From the NCBI RefSeq assembly GCF_017352375.1, contig NZ_JAFEVR010000004.1, forward strand, positions 1,364,001 through 1,428,000: 64,000 bases of DNA. Reading direction: 5' to 3'. The notes beneath the pieces are model-generated. The model was not told the origin of the DNA and did not search any database. It saw nothing but the letters and a program-made list of their open reading frames with translations. Position 1 is the stretch's first letter. Each line of letters starts with the position of its first letter. Source of the DNA: Mycolicibacterium sp. S2-37. Its GTDB lineage: Bacteria > Actinomycetota > Actinomycetes > Mycobacteriales > Mycobacteriaceae. This document shows positions 33,487-42,306 of the stretch, in pieces. Both the position numbers and the translations under genes were made by a program.

Positions 33487-34932
33487 TCAGAGGGTGATGG
33501 CTCCAGTGGCCAACGACACGACTCCGGCGACGGCCCCGATCACGATGGCCGCGAACAGCACCGCCTCAGGGACGGTGAACACCCGCAGATTCTTCTCGCG
33601 CCGCGCGACGATGTAGAGCGCTGCGCCGGGGGCGTAGAGGATGCACGACAGCAGCAATTTGTCGATGCCCGCGGCATAGACGAGGAATGCGGTGTAGCAC
33701 GTCGCCACGAGGGCGAAGGTCATATCCGCTCTCAGGGACCGACGGTCCTCGTACGTCTCCCTGGTCACGGTGAGTTTGAGCGCGTATCCGGCCGCCAGCA
33801 GATACGGGATGAGCGCGAGCGCGGCCGTCAGATCGAGCATGAAATCCAAAGCGTCGGAGACGAACAACTTCACGATGATCAGCAGCTGCACCAGGCCGGT
33901 GGCCATGAACAACGCCGCGACGGGGGCGCCCTTGGCGTTGACCTTGGACAGGAAGCGCGGCATGTCGTTGGCCCTGGCAGGGATGTAGAGCATCTCGGCA
34001 GACATCAGCGTCCACGCGAGGTAGGCGCCCAGGACCGAGAGAACCACGCCGGCCTTGATGAACACGGCTCCCCAGGGCCCTACCAGTGATTCGAGGACGT
34101 ACGCCATCGACGGCTGGTCGGCGCCGGCCAGCTGGTCGCGCGGCATCGCACCGTACGAGACCAGTGTCACGAGTGCGAAAACACCGAGCACACCGAGGAA
34201 TCCGACGACGGTGGCGCGTCCGACGTCCGAGCGTTTCTTGGCGTACCGCGAGTAGACGCTGGCGCCCTCGATTCCGAGGAACACGAACACCGTGATCAGC
34301 ATCGTGCCCTTCGCTTGCTCGAAGACCGATGCGAACGTCCGCTCCTCGCCGCCCCAGAAGTTCCCGGCGAAATACCCGCCGTTGAACAACACCAGGGACA
34401 GAGCGATGAAGACGAGGATCGGCACCACCTTCGCGATGGTGACGATCCGGTTGATGGTGGCGGCTTCCTTGACGCCCCGCAGGATCAGCGCGTGGAAGAT
34501 CCACACCCCGATGGTGGACACGATGACCGCCAGAATGGTGTCGCCGTTGCCCAACGCGGGGAACAGCTCACTGGCGGTGGCGGTGATCAGAACCCAGTAC
34601 GAGGTGTTGCCCGCGCAGGCAGACGCCCAGAAACCGAACGCCGAGTTGAATCCGACGTAGTCGCCGAAACCGGCCTTGGCGTAGGCGTAGATGCCCGCGT
34701 CGAGTTCGGGTTTGCGCACGGCCAGCCGCTGGAACACGAACGCCAGCATCAGCATGCCGGTGCCTGCGATCGTCCACGCGATGATGGCTCCGAGAACCCC
34801 TGTCTCGGTGCCGAATCGGCGTGGCAGCAGGAACACGCCGGAACCGATCATCGAGCCGACCACCATCGCGGTCAATGTCGGTAGGCTGACCTTTTTCTCG
34901 GCCTGCCCCGGGACAGTCTCGGTTGCCGTCAC
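33487..34932 (-). CDS. arcD: Arginine/ornithine antiporter (APA family)
   Basis: 481 residues from the GTG at 34932, with about 12 membrane helices. N-terminal [21 protein letters not shown] is the APA-family substrate-site helix with GSG unwinding; [19 protein letters not shown] and a C-terminal [11 protein letters not shown] follow. ArcD-type exchangers import arginine for ornithine or, in short pathways, citrulline. The start overlaps the nhaC-like stop by 4 bp (GTGA), so an upstream frame extension to 35100 is rejected. Operon position beside arcA supports arginine as the substrate. Confidence 0.85.
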   Translation of the reverse strand: MTATETVPGQAEKKVSLPTLTAMVVGSMIGSGVFLLPRRFGTETGVLGAIIAWTIAGTGMLMLAFVFQRLAVRKPELDAGIYAYAKAGFGDYVGFNSAFGFWASACAGNTSYWVLITATASELFPALGNGDTILAVIVSTIGVWIFHALILRGVKEAATINRIVTIAKVVPILVFIALSLVLFNGGYFAGNFWGGEERTFASVFEQAKGTMLITVFVFLGIEGASVYSRYAKKRSDVGRATVVGFLGVLGVFALVTLVSYGAMPRDQLAGADQPSMAYVLESLVGPWGAVFIKAGVVLSVLGAYLAWTLMSAEMLYIPARANDMPRFLSKVNAKGAPVAALFMATGLVQLLIIVKLFVSDALDFMLDLTAALALIPYLLAAGYALKLTVTRETYEDRRSLRADMTFALVATCYTAFLVYAAGIDKLLLSCILYAPGAALYIVARREKNLRVFTVPEAVLFAAIVIGAVAGVVSLATGAITL

Positions 34933-36434
34933 GGAGTCACCTCGTTCTCGTTGTCGGCGGAGGTTCGTGCGATCGTGAAGCCCAGCACGCCGTAGACGAC
35001 GCTGAGGAGGGGGCTGGCGATGTTGAACACGGCGAACGGCAGGTAGGAGATCGTCGCCACACCGAGCACCGCGCCCATGTACGCCCCGCACGAGTTCCAC
35101 GGCACCAGTGCGGATGTCACCGTTCCGCTGTCGGCGGTGAGCCGGGAGAGGTTCTGCGGCGCGAGGCCGCGGCGGGCGAATTCGAGTCGGTAGACCCGGC
35201 TGGGCAACACGAGGGCGATGTACTGGTCACCCGCTACGACGTTGAGCCCCATGGCGGTGGCGAACACCGAGAGATACAGCTTGCCGGTCGTCGTCGCGGC
35301 GCTGATCAGAGGGTTCACCAGCCGGTCGATCAGCCCGAAGTGCTCGAGCAGGGCGCCGAAGGTCACCGCGCCGATGATCAGCCAGATGGTCATCAGCAAC
35401 GACGCCATACCGCCGCGGGACAGCAGCGCGTCGATGTCGCCGATCCCGGTATTGGCCACGAAGCCGGTGGCCAGCACCTTCCAGATCGCCTGGATGGATC
35501 CGAGGACGCCGCTGGAGGTGCCGCCGATGTCGGCGACGAATCCGTTGACTACGTCGCGCTGCAGGAGCGTGGCCTGCACCCCGGCGAACAACGCCGACGC
35601 CAGCAGCGCCAGGGAGGCGGGCACCTTGCGCACCGACAGCACCACCAGCAGTAGCAACGGCAACAGGTTCCACGGGGTGATCCAGAAGACCTGGTCGAGC
35701 TTCGCCAACTCGACGGCTTCGCCGACGGTCTGTTTGACCGGCGGACCGATGACGCCGAGCGCGGTGAACACCACCGCCGCGATCACGAACGCGGGAACCG
35801 ACGTCCAGGCCTGGTGGCGGATGTGGGTGTACAGGTCCACCTTGACCATCTGGGCGGTCAGGATGGTGGTCTCCGACAGCGGAGAGAGTTTGTCGCCGAG
35901 GTACGCACCCGAGATCACCGCGCCGGCGGTGATGGCCGTCGACACCCCGAGCATGGTCGCGATGCCCACCAGACCGACGCCGATCGTGCCCGCGGTGGTC
36001 CACGAACTGCCGATGGACATCGCCACGACGCCGCAGATCACGGCGGCAGCCACGTAGAAGTAGCCGGGTGCGAGCACCTGGATCCCGTAGTAGACCAGCG
36101 TCGGGATGGTGCCCGACAGGTTCCACGAGCCGATCAGCGCGCCAACCGCCAGCAGGATGAAGATCGCGCTGGTGATCGACGACAGCGCTCCCTGACCCGC
36201 GCGCTGCACCTCAGCCCACGTGTGCCCGTTCTTCAGCGCGATCAGCGCGGCCACCGCACAGCTGAGGATCAGACCGACCTGCAGCGGTCCGTCGAGGGCA
36301 TCGAGCCCGAAGAGCGCCAGCGAGGCGGCGATGAGCACCGCCAACGCGATCAGCGGGATGATCGCGTCGGTCATGGACGCGGGCCGGGCGACGTCGAGTG
36401 GCGACGGGCGGTCCGGATTCGATCCGGATTCCAT
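34929..36434 (-). CDS. NhaC family Na+/H+ antiporter-like protein
   Basis: 501 residues, about 11-12 membrane helices. SIGSSWTTAGTIGVGLVGIA and GAVISGAYLGDKLSPLSETT are the NhaC signature segments, and the second half carries a matching inverted-repeat-like stretch ending DQYIALVLPSRVYR. Members exchange Na+ for H+ or organic acids. In this operon it may handle ion balance for arginine uptake or be a second amino-acid exchanger. The start is uncertain: ATG 36434 lies about 15 nt from a GAGGTG site, whereas the ATG at better spacing (36444) is in another frame; Met21 (36374) is also possible. Confidence 0.82.
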   Translation of the reverse strand: MESGSNPDRPSPLDVARPASMTDAIIPLIALAVLIAASLALFGLDALDGPLQVGLILSCAVAALIALKNGHTWAEVQRAGQGALSSITSAIFILLAVGALIGSWNLSGTIPTLVYYGIQVLAPGYFYVAAAVICGVVAMSIGSSWTTAGTIGVGLVGIATMLGVSTAITAGAVISGAYLGDKLSPLSETTILTAQMVKVDLYTHIRHQAWTSVPAFVIAAVVFTALGVIGPPVKQTVGEAVELAKLDQVFWITPWNLLPLLLLVVLSVRKVPASLALLASALFAGVQATLLQRDVVNGFVADIGGTSSGVLGSIQAIWKVLATGFVANTGIGDIDALLSRGGMASLLMTIWLIIGAVTFGALLEHFGLIDRLVNPLISAATTTGKLYLSVFATAMGLNVVAGDQYIALVLPSRVYRLEFARRGLAPQNLSRLTADSGTVTSALVPWNSCGAYMGAVLGVATISYLPFAVFNIASPLLSVVYGVLGFTIARTSADNENEVTP

Positions 36435-36568
36435 CGGTGATCATGGTCGCACCTCAGCGACGTGTCCGGACTCGAGTCGCGAAAGCTGGACCGGGACTCT
36501 TCGCGAAAACTTGGCTGATGTTCAGTCGGCGCTCAGCACCCGGCCAGGGATTCCGAGAGTTCCCACGG

Positions 36569-36580
36569 TAGGTTCTCGCC
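36569..36580 (+). promoter_or_regulatory. Leaderless promoter of the acyltransferase gene
   Basis: TAGGTT (36569-36574), 6 nt, then the GTG at 36581. The rest of the 146-bp gap to the divergent nhaC-like gene shows no further clear structure. Confidence 0.45.
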
Positions 36581-37705
36581 GTGATCGCACCGTCGGCCCC
36601 AGCGATCGACGGCCGGCATGAGCACCGACGTCACGAGCGGGTCGCATCACTGTCGGGTCTGCGCGGTGTGGCGGCGCTGCTGGTGGTGGGCACCCATTCG
36701 GCATTCGCCACGGGGTGGTTGTCCCACGGCTATATCGGGTCCGTGTTCGCGCGCCTGGAGATCGGGGTGGCGATCTTCTTCGTGCTGTCCGGATTTTTGT
36801 TGTTCCGGCCCTGGGTTCGCGCCGCGGCAACCGGGGCGCCGGCGCCCGACGTCGGCCGCTACGCCTGGCGCCGGACCCGACGCGTCGCGCCCGCCTATCT
36901 CGTCACCGTGTTCCTCGCCTATGCCGGGTATGCGATCTGGGCGAATCCCACCCCCGGTCAAACCTGGGCCGGGCTGGTCCGGCACCTGACGCTCACCCAG
37001 ATCTACACCGACGACTACCTGCTCAAGTACCTCCACCACGGCCTGTCGCAGACATGGAGCCTGGCGGTGGAGGTGTCGTTCTACGCGGCGCTGCCGGCGC
37101 TCGCCTATCTGCTACTCCGGGGGCGCTGGCGGCCGTCCCGCCTGCTGGGCGGTCTGGCCGTGATGGCGGCCATCAGCCCGGTGTGGTTGATCGTCGCTCA
37201 CCTCACCGATTGGCTGCCGAACTCCGCGGGGATGTGGCTGCCTGCCCACCTGATCTGGTTCGCCGGCGGCATGATGTTGGCGACTCTTGCGGACATGGGT
37301 CTGCGTTGCCCGAGCGCAGTTGCTGTCCCGTTGGCGGTAACCCTCTTCCTGATCGTGTGCACTCCGGTCGCCGGCAGCGTCCAGATGGGACCGGCGCCGG
37401 TGTCGGAGCCGCTGACTAAGAGTTTTCTCTACGCATGCATCGCCACCCTCGTCGTCGCGCCATTGGCCCTCGGTGGCGGTGGGTGGTACGAGCGCCTCAT
37501 GGGCAGCAGGCCGATGGTCTGGCTCGGCGAGATCTCCTACGAGATCTTCCTTCTCCATGTGCTTGTCATGACGGTGGTGCTGGAGGCGCTCCGTTGGCCG
37601 CTGTTCACCGGTTCGTTCGCGGTGCTGTTCACCCTGACGCTGCTCGTCGTGATCCCGCCGGCGATCGCGCTGCGCCGCCTCACCGCGGTCCGCTCCGTTT
37701 CGTGA
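36581..37705 (+). CDS. Acyltransferase 3 family membrane protein
   Basis: 374 residues with about 10 membrane helices. The SLSGLRGVAALLVVGTHS start carries the family's Arg and the catalytic-type His in helix 1; VAIFFVLSGFLLFRPWV and the WRRTRRVAPAYLVTV segment follow, and QTWSLAVEVSFYAALP has the conserved WSLxxE motif. These enzymes O-acylate sugars, glycolipids or peptidoglycan at the membrane; the acceptor is not evident. It converges with the aldehyde dehydrogenase gene, overlapping by 26 bp. Likely a surface glycan modification enzyme. Confidence 0.88.
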   Translation: MIAPSAPAIDGRHEHRRHERVASLSGLRGVAALLVVGTHSAFATGWLSHGYIGSVFARLEIGVAIFFVLSGFLLFRPWVRAAATGAPAPDVGRYAWRRTRRVAPAYLVTVFLAYAGYAIWANPTPGQTWAGLVRHLTLTQIYTDDYLLKYLHHGLSQTWSLAVEVSFYAALPALAYLLLRGRWRPSRLLGGLAVMAAISPVWLIVAHLTDWLPNSAGMWLPAHLIWFAGGMMLATLADMGLRCPSAVAVPLAVTLFLIVCTPVAGSVQMGPAPVSEPLTKSFLYACIATLVVAPLALGGGGWYERLMGSRPMVWLGEISYEIFLLHVLVMTVVLEALRWPLFTGSFAVLFTLTLLVVIPPAIALRRLTAVRSVS

Positions 37706-39182
37706 ACACCGTGCGGTGCCACTGCTTGTCGGCGACCGCGGTGATGTCGCTCATCACGTGCTTGATGGTGAGGTACTCCTCGAACGAGTAGTCGCTCATG
37801 TCCTTACCGAACCCCGAGGCGCCGACGCCGCCGTGCGGCATCTCGCTGATGATCGGGATGTGGTCATTGATCCACACACAGCCGGCCTGGATCTCGCGCG
37901 ACGCCCGCTGCGCGCGGTACACGTCGCGGGTCCACGCCGATGCGGCCAGCCCATAGGCGGTGTCGTTGGCCTGGCGCAGCGCGTCGTCGTCGTCGGTGAA
38001 CGGGCGCACCGTGAGCACCGGACCGAACACCTCGTCGCGATACACCTCGGACTGCTCGGACACGTCGGCGATGAGTGTCGGCCGGTAGAAGGCGCCCGGT
38101 AGGTCGGGGGCCTTGCCGCCGGTGACCACGCGGCCGCCCTCGGCCGGCGCCCGTTCGACCATTGCCGCCACCTTGTCCCGATGCGCGAACGAGATCAGCG
38201 GGCCCAGGTCGGTGTCGGGGTCGTGCGGATCGCCGACGACGATCGTGCTCATCACCTCGGCGACGCCGGCGACGAAGTCGTCATATAGATCGCGGGCCAC
38301 GATCGCTCGCGTGGCGGCCGTGCAGTCCTGGCCGGTGTTGATCAGCGATCCGGCCACCGCGCCCTGGATCGCGGCGTCGAGGTCGGCGTCGTCGAACACC
38401 ACGAACGGCGCCTTACCGCCGAGCTCGAGTTGGGTCCGGTGCCCGTGCACGGCGGCCGCCGACATCACCTTGCGGCCCACCGCCGTCGAGCCGGTGAACG
38501 TCACCAGATCGACGTCGGGGTGACCGGCCAGTGCGGTGCCCACGTCAGCACCGAGCCCCGTGACGACGTTGAGGACACCGGGCGGCAGACCGGCCTCGCC
38601 GGCAAGGCGGGCGAGCGTGAGGGTGGTCAACGGCGTCAGCTCGCACGGCTTGATGACGACGGTGCACCCGGCCGCCAGCGCGGGCAGCACCTTCCACACC
38701 GCCATCTGCAGCGGATAGTTCCACGGCGTGATGGTCGCGACGACGCCGATGGCCTCCCGCCGGATGCTCGAGGTGTGGTCCCCGGAGTACTCGGCGGTGG
38801 CCTTGCCCTCCAGGTGGCGGGCGGCGCCGGCGAAGAAGTCGATGTTGTCGACGCTGCCCGGCACGTCGAACTCACGGGCCAGCCGTACCGGTTTGCCCGT
38901 CTGGCTGACCTCCTCGGCGACCAGCTCGTCGGCGTGGTCGCCGGCCAGCACTGCCAGCTTCGCCAGGACCGCGGAGCGTTCGGCCGGTGTCGCGGTGGCC
39001 CACCCGCGCAGCGCCGCCCGGGCGGCGGCCACGGCGACGTCGACATCCTTGTTCGCCGCGCGGGCGTATTCGGTCACCACCCGGCCGGTCGCCGGATCGA
39101 CGATCTCGAAAACTCCGCCACCGGTCCGCACGGGCGCTCCGTCGATCCAGCTGCTCGCTATGGCGTTGGCCGTTGAAGTCAT
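37680..39182 (-). CDS. NAD(P)+ aldehyde dehydrogenase, aminobutyraldehyde-type
   Basis: 500 residues. Class ALDH enzyme: TITPWNYPLQMAVWKVLPAL (substrate tunnel and NAD site), FTGSTAVGRKV, LELGGKAPFVV with the general base Glu, and NTGQDCTAATR with the catalytic Cys. The overall pattern is closest to gamma-aminobutyraldehyde dehydrogenases (from memory). It is divergent from an Lrp/AsnC gene that is coupled to a class-III aminotransferase, which would make amino-aldehydes from diamines such as putrescine. Together they would give 4-aminobutyrate. Substrate assignment is inferred from this context. Confidence 0.85.
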   Translation of the reverse strand: MTSTANAIASSWIDGAPVRTGGGVFEIVDPATGRVVTEYARAANKDVDVAVAAARAALRGWATATPAERSAVLAKLAVLAGDHADELVAEEVSQTGKPVRLAREFDVPGSVDNIDFFAGAARHLEGKATAEYSGDHTSSIRREAIGVVATITPWNYPLQMAVWKVLPALAAGCTVVIKPCELTPLTTLTLARLAGEAGLPPGVLNVVTGLGADVGTALAGHPDVDLVTFTGSTAVGRKVMSAAAVHGHRTQLELGGKAPFVVFDDADLDAAIQGAVAGSLINTGQDCTAATRAIVARDLYDDFVAGVAEVMSTIVVGDPHDPDTDLGPLISFAHRDKVAAMVERAPAEGGRVVTGGKAPDLPGAFYRPTLIADVSEQSEVYRDEVFGPVLTVRPFTDDDDALRQANDTAYGLAASAWTRDVYRAQRASREIQAGCVWINDHIPIISEMPHGGVGASGFGKDMSDYSFEEYLTIKHVMSDITAVADKQWHRTVFTKRSGPR

Positions 39183-39243
39183 GCCGCCAACGCTATCGCG
39201 CCGGTCCAGGCCCGGCTACGCATTACGCCATCGACACCGGTCC

Positions 39244-39258
39244 GAAACAATTGATTTC
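39244..39258. promoter_or_regulatory. AT-rich imperfect dyad, candidate Lrp/AsnC site
   Basis: GAAACAATTGATTTC, with GAAA/TTTC arms around CAATTG, in the 123-bp gap between the aldehyde dehydrogenase and the Lrp/AsnC gene. Lrp proteins favour such AT-rich dyads. It stands out from the GC-rich background. Confidence 0.4.
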
Positions 39259-39305
39259 ATGGACTTGGTTGCCGTTCACAACGGATTCCGTGCAGAATGC
39301 CAGAT

Positions 39306-39827
39306 ATGGCCAACCCTGACGGTGAGCACGACGTCGCGCCCGTGCCGCTGCGCGTGAGCCAGTCGCGACCTGCGACATTCTTCCAGCTCGACGAGCTGTC
39401 CAAGGCGATCATCGAGAAGCTCCAGGCCGACGGCCGCCGTTCCTATGCCGGCATCGGCAAGGCGGTCGGACTCTCCGAGGCCGCGGTCCGTCAGCGCGTG
39501 CAGCGCATGGTCGACGCCGGGGTCATGCAGATCGTCGCCGTCACCGATCCCATGCAGCTCGGCTTCGCGCGCCAGGCCATGATCGGGATCCGCTGCACCG
39601 GTGACACCACGAAGATCGCCGAGAAGCTCGCCGCGATGCCGTCGGTCGACTACGTCGTGCTGACGGCCGGTTCGTTCGACGCCATCGCCGAGGTGGTGTG
39701 CGAGGACGACGACGATCTGCTCGACCTGCTGAACACCAAGATCCGGGCGCTACCGGGAGTGATCTCCACCGAGACCTTGGTATACCTGAAACTCGTTAAG
39801 CAGCAATACAATTGGGGCACCCGATGA
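39306..39827 (+). CDS. Lrp/AsnC family transcriptional regulator
   Basis: 173 residues from the ATG at 39306 (ATG 39297 is the other choice). CAGAAT, 7 nt before 39306, would act as a -10 for a leaderless start and overlaps the earlier ATG, favouring 39306. The N-terminal helix-turn-helix ends in VGLSEAAVRQRVQRMVDAG, and the C-terminal RAM domain has YVVLTAGSFDAIAEVVCEDD and LPGVISTETLVYLKL. It likely senses an amino acid or amine and controls the coupled aminotransferase (4-bp ATGA overlap) and the divergent aldehyde dehydrogenase. Confidence 0.9.
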   Translation: MANPDGEHDVAPVPLRVSQSRPATFFQLDELSKAIIEKLQADGRRSYAGIGKAVGLSEAAVRQRVQRMVDAGVMQIVAVTDPMQLGFARQAMIGIRCTGDTTKIAEKLAAMPSVDYVVLTAGSFDAIAEVVCEDDDDLLDLLNTKIRALPGVISTETLVYLKLVKQQYNWGTR

Positions 39828-41212
39828 CAATCATATCCGAAACCGACCAGCCCGTGACCAGCGGCCTGGCCGCCAAGGCCAACCGCCACCTGTGGGGCCA
39901 CTTCGCCCGGCACGGCGAAGGCATCACCCCGCCGATCATCACCCGGGGCGAAGGTGTGCACATCTTCGACGACCGGGGCAAGCGCTACATCGACGGCCTC
40001 AGTGGGTTGTTCGTCGTCCAGGCCGGCCACGGCCGCAAGGAACTCGCCGAGGCCGCCGCGAAGCAGGCCGAGCAGCTGGCGTTCTTTCCGCTGTGGTCCT
40101 ATGCCACCCCGACGGCGATCGAACTCGCCGAGCGGATCGCCGGCTACACACCCGGCGATCTGAACCGGGTGTTCTTCACCACCGGCGGCGGCGAGGCCGT
40201 CGAGAGCGCGTGGAAGCTGGCCAAGCAGTACTTCAAGCTGACCGGGAAACCCGGTAAGCACAAGGTGGTTTCACGAGCGATCGCCTACCACGGCACCCCG
40301 CAGGGCGCGCTGTCCATCACCGGCATCCCGGCGTTCAAGGCACCGTTCGAGCCGCTGGTTCCCGGCGGGTTCCGCGCCCCGAACACCAACTTCTACCGCG
40401 CGCCCGAGCCGTTCGACACCGATATCAAGGCGTTCGGGGAGTACTGCGCCAACCGGATCGCCGAGGCCATCGAGTTCGAGGGCCCCGACACCGTCGCCGC
40501 CGTGTTCCTCGAGCCCGTGCAGAACGCCGGCGGCTGCTTCCCGCCGCCGCCCGGATACTTCGACCGGGTCCGCGAGATCTGCGACGAGTACGACGTGCTG
40601 CTCGTCTCCGACGAGGTGATCTGCGCCTACGGCCGCATCGGATCGATGTTCGCGTGCAACGACTTCGGCTACACGCCGGACATCATCACCTGCGCCAAGG
40701 GGCTCACGTCTGGCTACTCCCCGATCGGCGCCATGATCGCCAGCGATCGGCTCTTCGAGCCGTTCAACGACGGCCAGACCGTGTTCGGGCACGGCTACAC
40801 CTTCGGCGGACATCCGGTGTCGGCGGCGGTGGCGCTGGCCAACCTCGACATCTTCGAGCGCGAGGGCCTCAACGAGCGCGTCAAGGAGAACGCGCCCGCG
40901 TTCCGGGCCACGCTCGAGAAGCTGCTCGAGCTGCCGATCGTCGGCGACGTGCGGGGCGAGGGCTACTTCTACGGGATCGAACTCGTCAAGGACAAGACCA
41001 CCAAGGAGACCTTCAGCGACGAGGAGTCCGAACGCCTGCTGCGCGGCTTCCTCACTCCGGCACTGTGGGACGCGGGCCTGTACTGCCGCGCCGACGACCG
41101 CGGTGACCCGGTGGTGCAGCTGGCGCCGCCGCTGATCAGCGGTCAGCAGGAGTTCGACGCGATCTACGACATCCTGCACAACGTGCTGACCGAGGCCAGC
41201 CGCCGGCTCTGA
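39824..41212 (+). CDS. Class-III PLP aminotransferase, Rv3329-like
   Basis: 462 residues from the ATG at 39824. Omega-amino-acid or diamine aminotransferase of the fold-type I, class III group. Motifs: FFTTGGGEAVESAWKLAKQY, LVSDEVICAYGRIGSMF with the PLP-ring Asp, ITCAKGLTSGYSPIGAMI with the Schiff-base Lys, and HGYTFGGHPV. Similar proteins use putrescine, 4-aminobutyrate or beta-alanine with pyruvate. Coupled to the Lrp/AsnC gene and divergent from an aminobutyraldehyde-type dehydrogenase, which points to amine degradation. The upstream TTG (39812) is not needed. Confidence 0.9.
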   Translation: MTIISETDQPVTSGLAAKANRHLWGHFARHGEGITPPIITRGEGVHIFDDRGKRYIDGLSGLFVVQAGHGRKELAEAAAKQAEQLAFFPLWSYATPTAIELAERIAGYTPGDLNRVFFTTGGGEAVESAWKLAKQYFKLTGKPGKHKVVSRAIAYHGTPQGALSITGIPAFKAPFEPLVPGGFRAPNTNFYRAPEPFDTDIKAFGEYCANRIAEAIEFEGPDTVAAVFLEPVQNAGGCFPPPPGYFDRVREICDEYDVLLVSDEVICAYGRIGSMFACNDFGYTPDIITCAKGLTSGYSPIGAMIASDRLFEPFNDGQTVFGHGYTFGGHPVSAAVALANLDIFEREGLNERVKENAPAFRATLEKLLELPIVGDVRGEGYFYGIELVKDKTTKETFSDEESERLLRGFLTPALWDAGLYCRADDRGDPVVQLAPPLISGQQEFDAIYDILHNVLTEASRRL

Positions 41213-41214
41213 TC

Positions 41215-42216
41215 GTGTCCAAGCCGCCGATCCACCCGGTCCGGTGGCGGCCGCCGCCCGTCGACGAGCTGCCGGCGCTGCCCGCCCCCGCGCTGACGGT
41301 GGTCCCGGTGCCCGGTCACGCTCCGGAGGATGTGGTCGTCGACGCCGACGGCCGGCTGTGGACCGGCGTCGACGACGGCCGCATCCTGCGGCTGAGTCCC
41401 GACGGCGGCGCGCCGACCGTCGTCGCCGACACCGGCGGGCGACCGCTGGGATTGGCGGTGGCGCGCGACGGCCGGCTCTTGGTGTGCGACAGCCCCCGGG
41501 GGTTGCTGTCGCTGGACCCCGATACCGGCGCGCTGGAAACGCTGGTCGCCACGGTGGGCGGCCGACGACTGCAGTTCTGCTCGAACGTCACCGAAACCGC
41601 CGACGGCACCATCTATTTCACCGAATCGACCAGTGCGTTCACCTACGCGCACTTCAAGGGTGCGGTGCTGGAGGCCCGCGGCCGGGGCAGCCTCTTCCGC
41701 CGCGACCCCGACGGTACGGTCACCACGCTGGCCGAGGGCCTGTACTTCACCAACGGCGTGACGGTGACCGCGGACGGATCGGCCATCGTGTTCGCCGAGA
41801 CGCTGGGCCGCCGACTGTCGAAACTCTGGCTGACCGGCTCGAAGCAGGGCGTCGTCACCGCACTCGCGGTGAATCTGCCCGGCCATCCCGACAACCTGTC
41901 GACCGGCGCCGACGGGCGGATCTGGGTGGCGATGGTGTCGCGGCCCAACACCACCGCCGAATGGCTCGCGTCCAGGCTTCCGCTGCTGCGGCAGGTGGTG
42001 TGGCGGCTGCCCGACCGGATGGCGCCCCAGATCACCCCGGAGGTGTGGGCCGTCGCATTCGACCCCGACAGCGGCGCGGCCGTCGGCGGTCTGCGCACCA
42101 GCCATCCTGATTTCGGCATGGTGACCGGTCTCGTCGAATCCGGCGACCGGCTGTGGCTGGGCTGTATCGGCGCCGCGGCGCTGGCGTCGGTGCCACTGGC
42201 CGACGTCACGCTCTGA
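41215..42216 (+). CDS. SMP-30/strictosidine synthase-like beta-propeller protein
   Basis: 333 residues from the GTG at 41215, 2 bp after the aminotransferase. Six-bladed propeller pattern with repeated DxDGxLWTG-like blade starts (VDADGRLWTGVDDG, VARDGRLLVCDSP, ETADGTIYFTEST, TGADGRIWVAMVS). The YFTNGVTVTADGSAIVFAE stretch is characteristic of strictosidine synthase-like proteins. Family members hydrolyse lactones or sugar-related esters with a bound metal. The N terminus is Pro-rich with no clear signal peptide. Co-transcription with the aminotransferase is likely; the substrate is unknown. Confidence 0.82.
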   Translation: MSKPPIHPVRWRPPPVDELPALPAPALTVVPVPGHAPEDVVVDADGRLWTGVDDGRILRLSPDGGAPTVVADTGGRPLGLAVARDGRLLVCDSPRGLLSLDPDTGALETLVATVGGRRLQFCSNVTETADGTIYFTESTSAFTYAHFKGAVLEARGRGSLFRRDPDGTVTTLAEGLYFTNGVTVTADGSAIVFAETLGRRLSKLWLTGSKQGVVTALAVNLPGHPDNLSTGADGRIWVAMVSRPNTTAEWLASRLPLLRQVVWRLPDRMAPQITPEVWAVAFDPDSGAAVGGLRTSHPDFGMVTGLVESGDRLWLGCIGAAALASVPLADVTL

Positions 42217-42291
42217 TCTTCTTCGTGCGGGCGAACCACAGCAACCCCAGCAGTCACAGCGAGCCTTCCCGCCGACGCCCCCGTGATCAAT

Positions 42292-42306
42292 TAGTCTGCG
42301 CTGTTG
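42292..42306 (+). promoter_or_regulatory. Candidate -10 box before dacB1
   Basis: TAGTCT (42292-42297) lies 9 nt before the ATG at 42307, next to an in-frame TTG at 42304. No ribosome-binding site is seen, so a leaderless or near-leaderless transcript is likely. Confidence 0.4.

Noticed and set aside
36211..36444. Frame starting at ATG 36444 with a good GAGGTG site
   Set aside because: It is out of frame with the NhaC-like protein and has no protein-like features; it only makes the true start uncertain.
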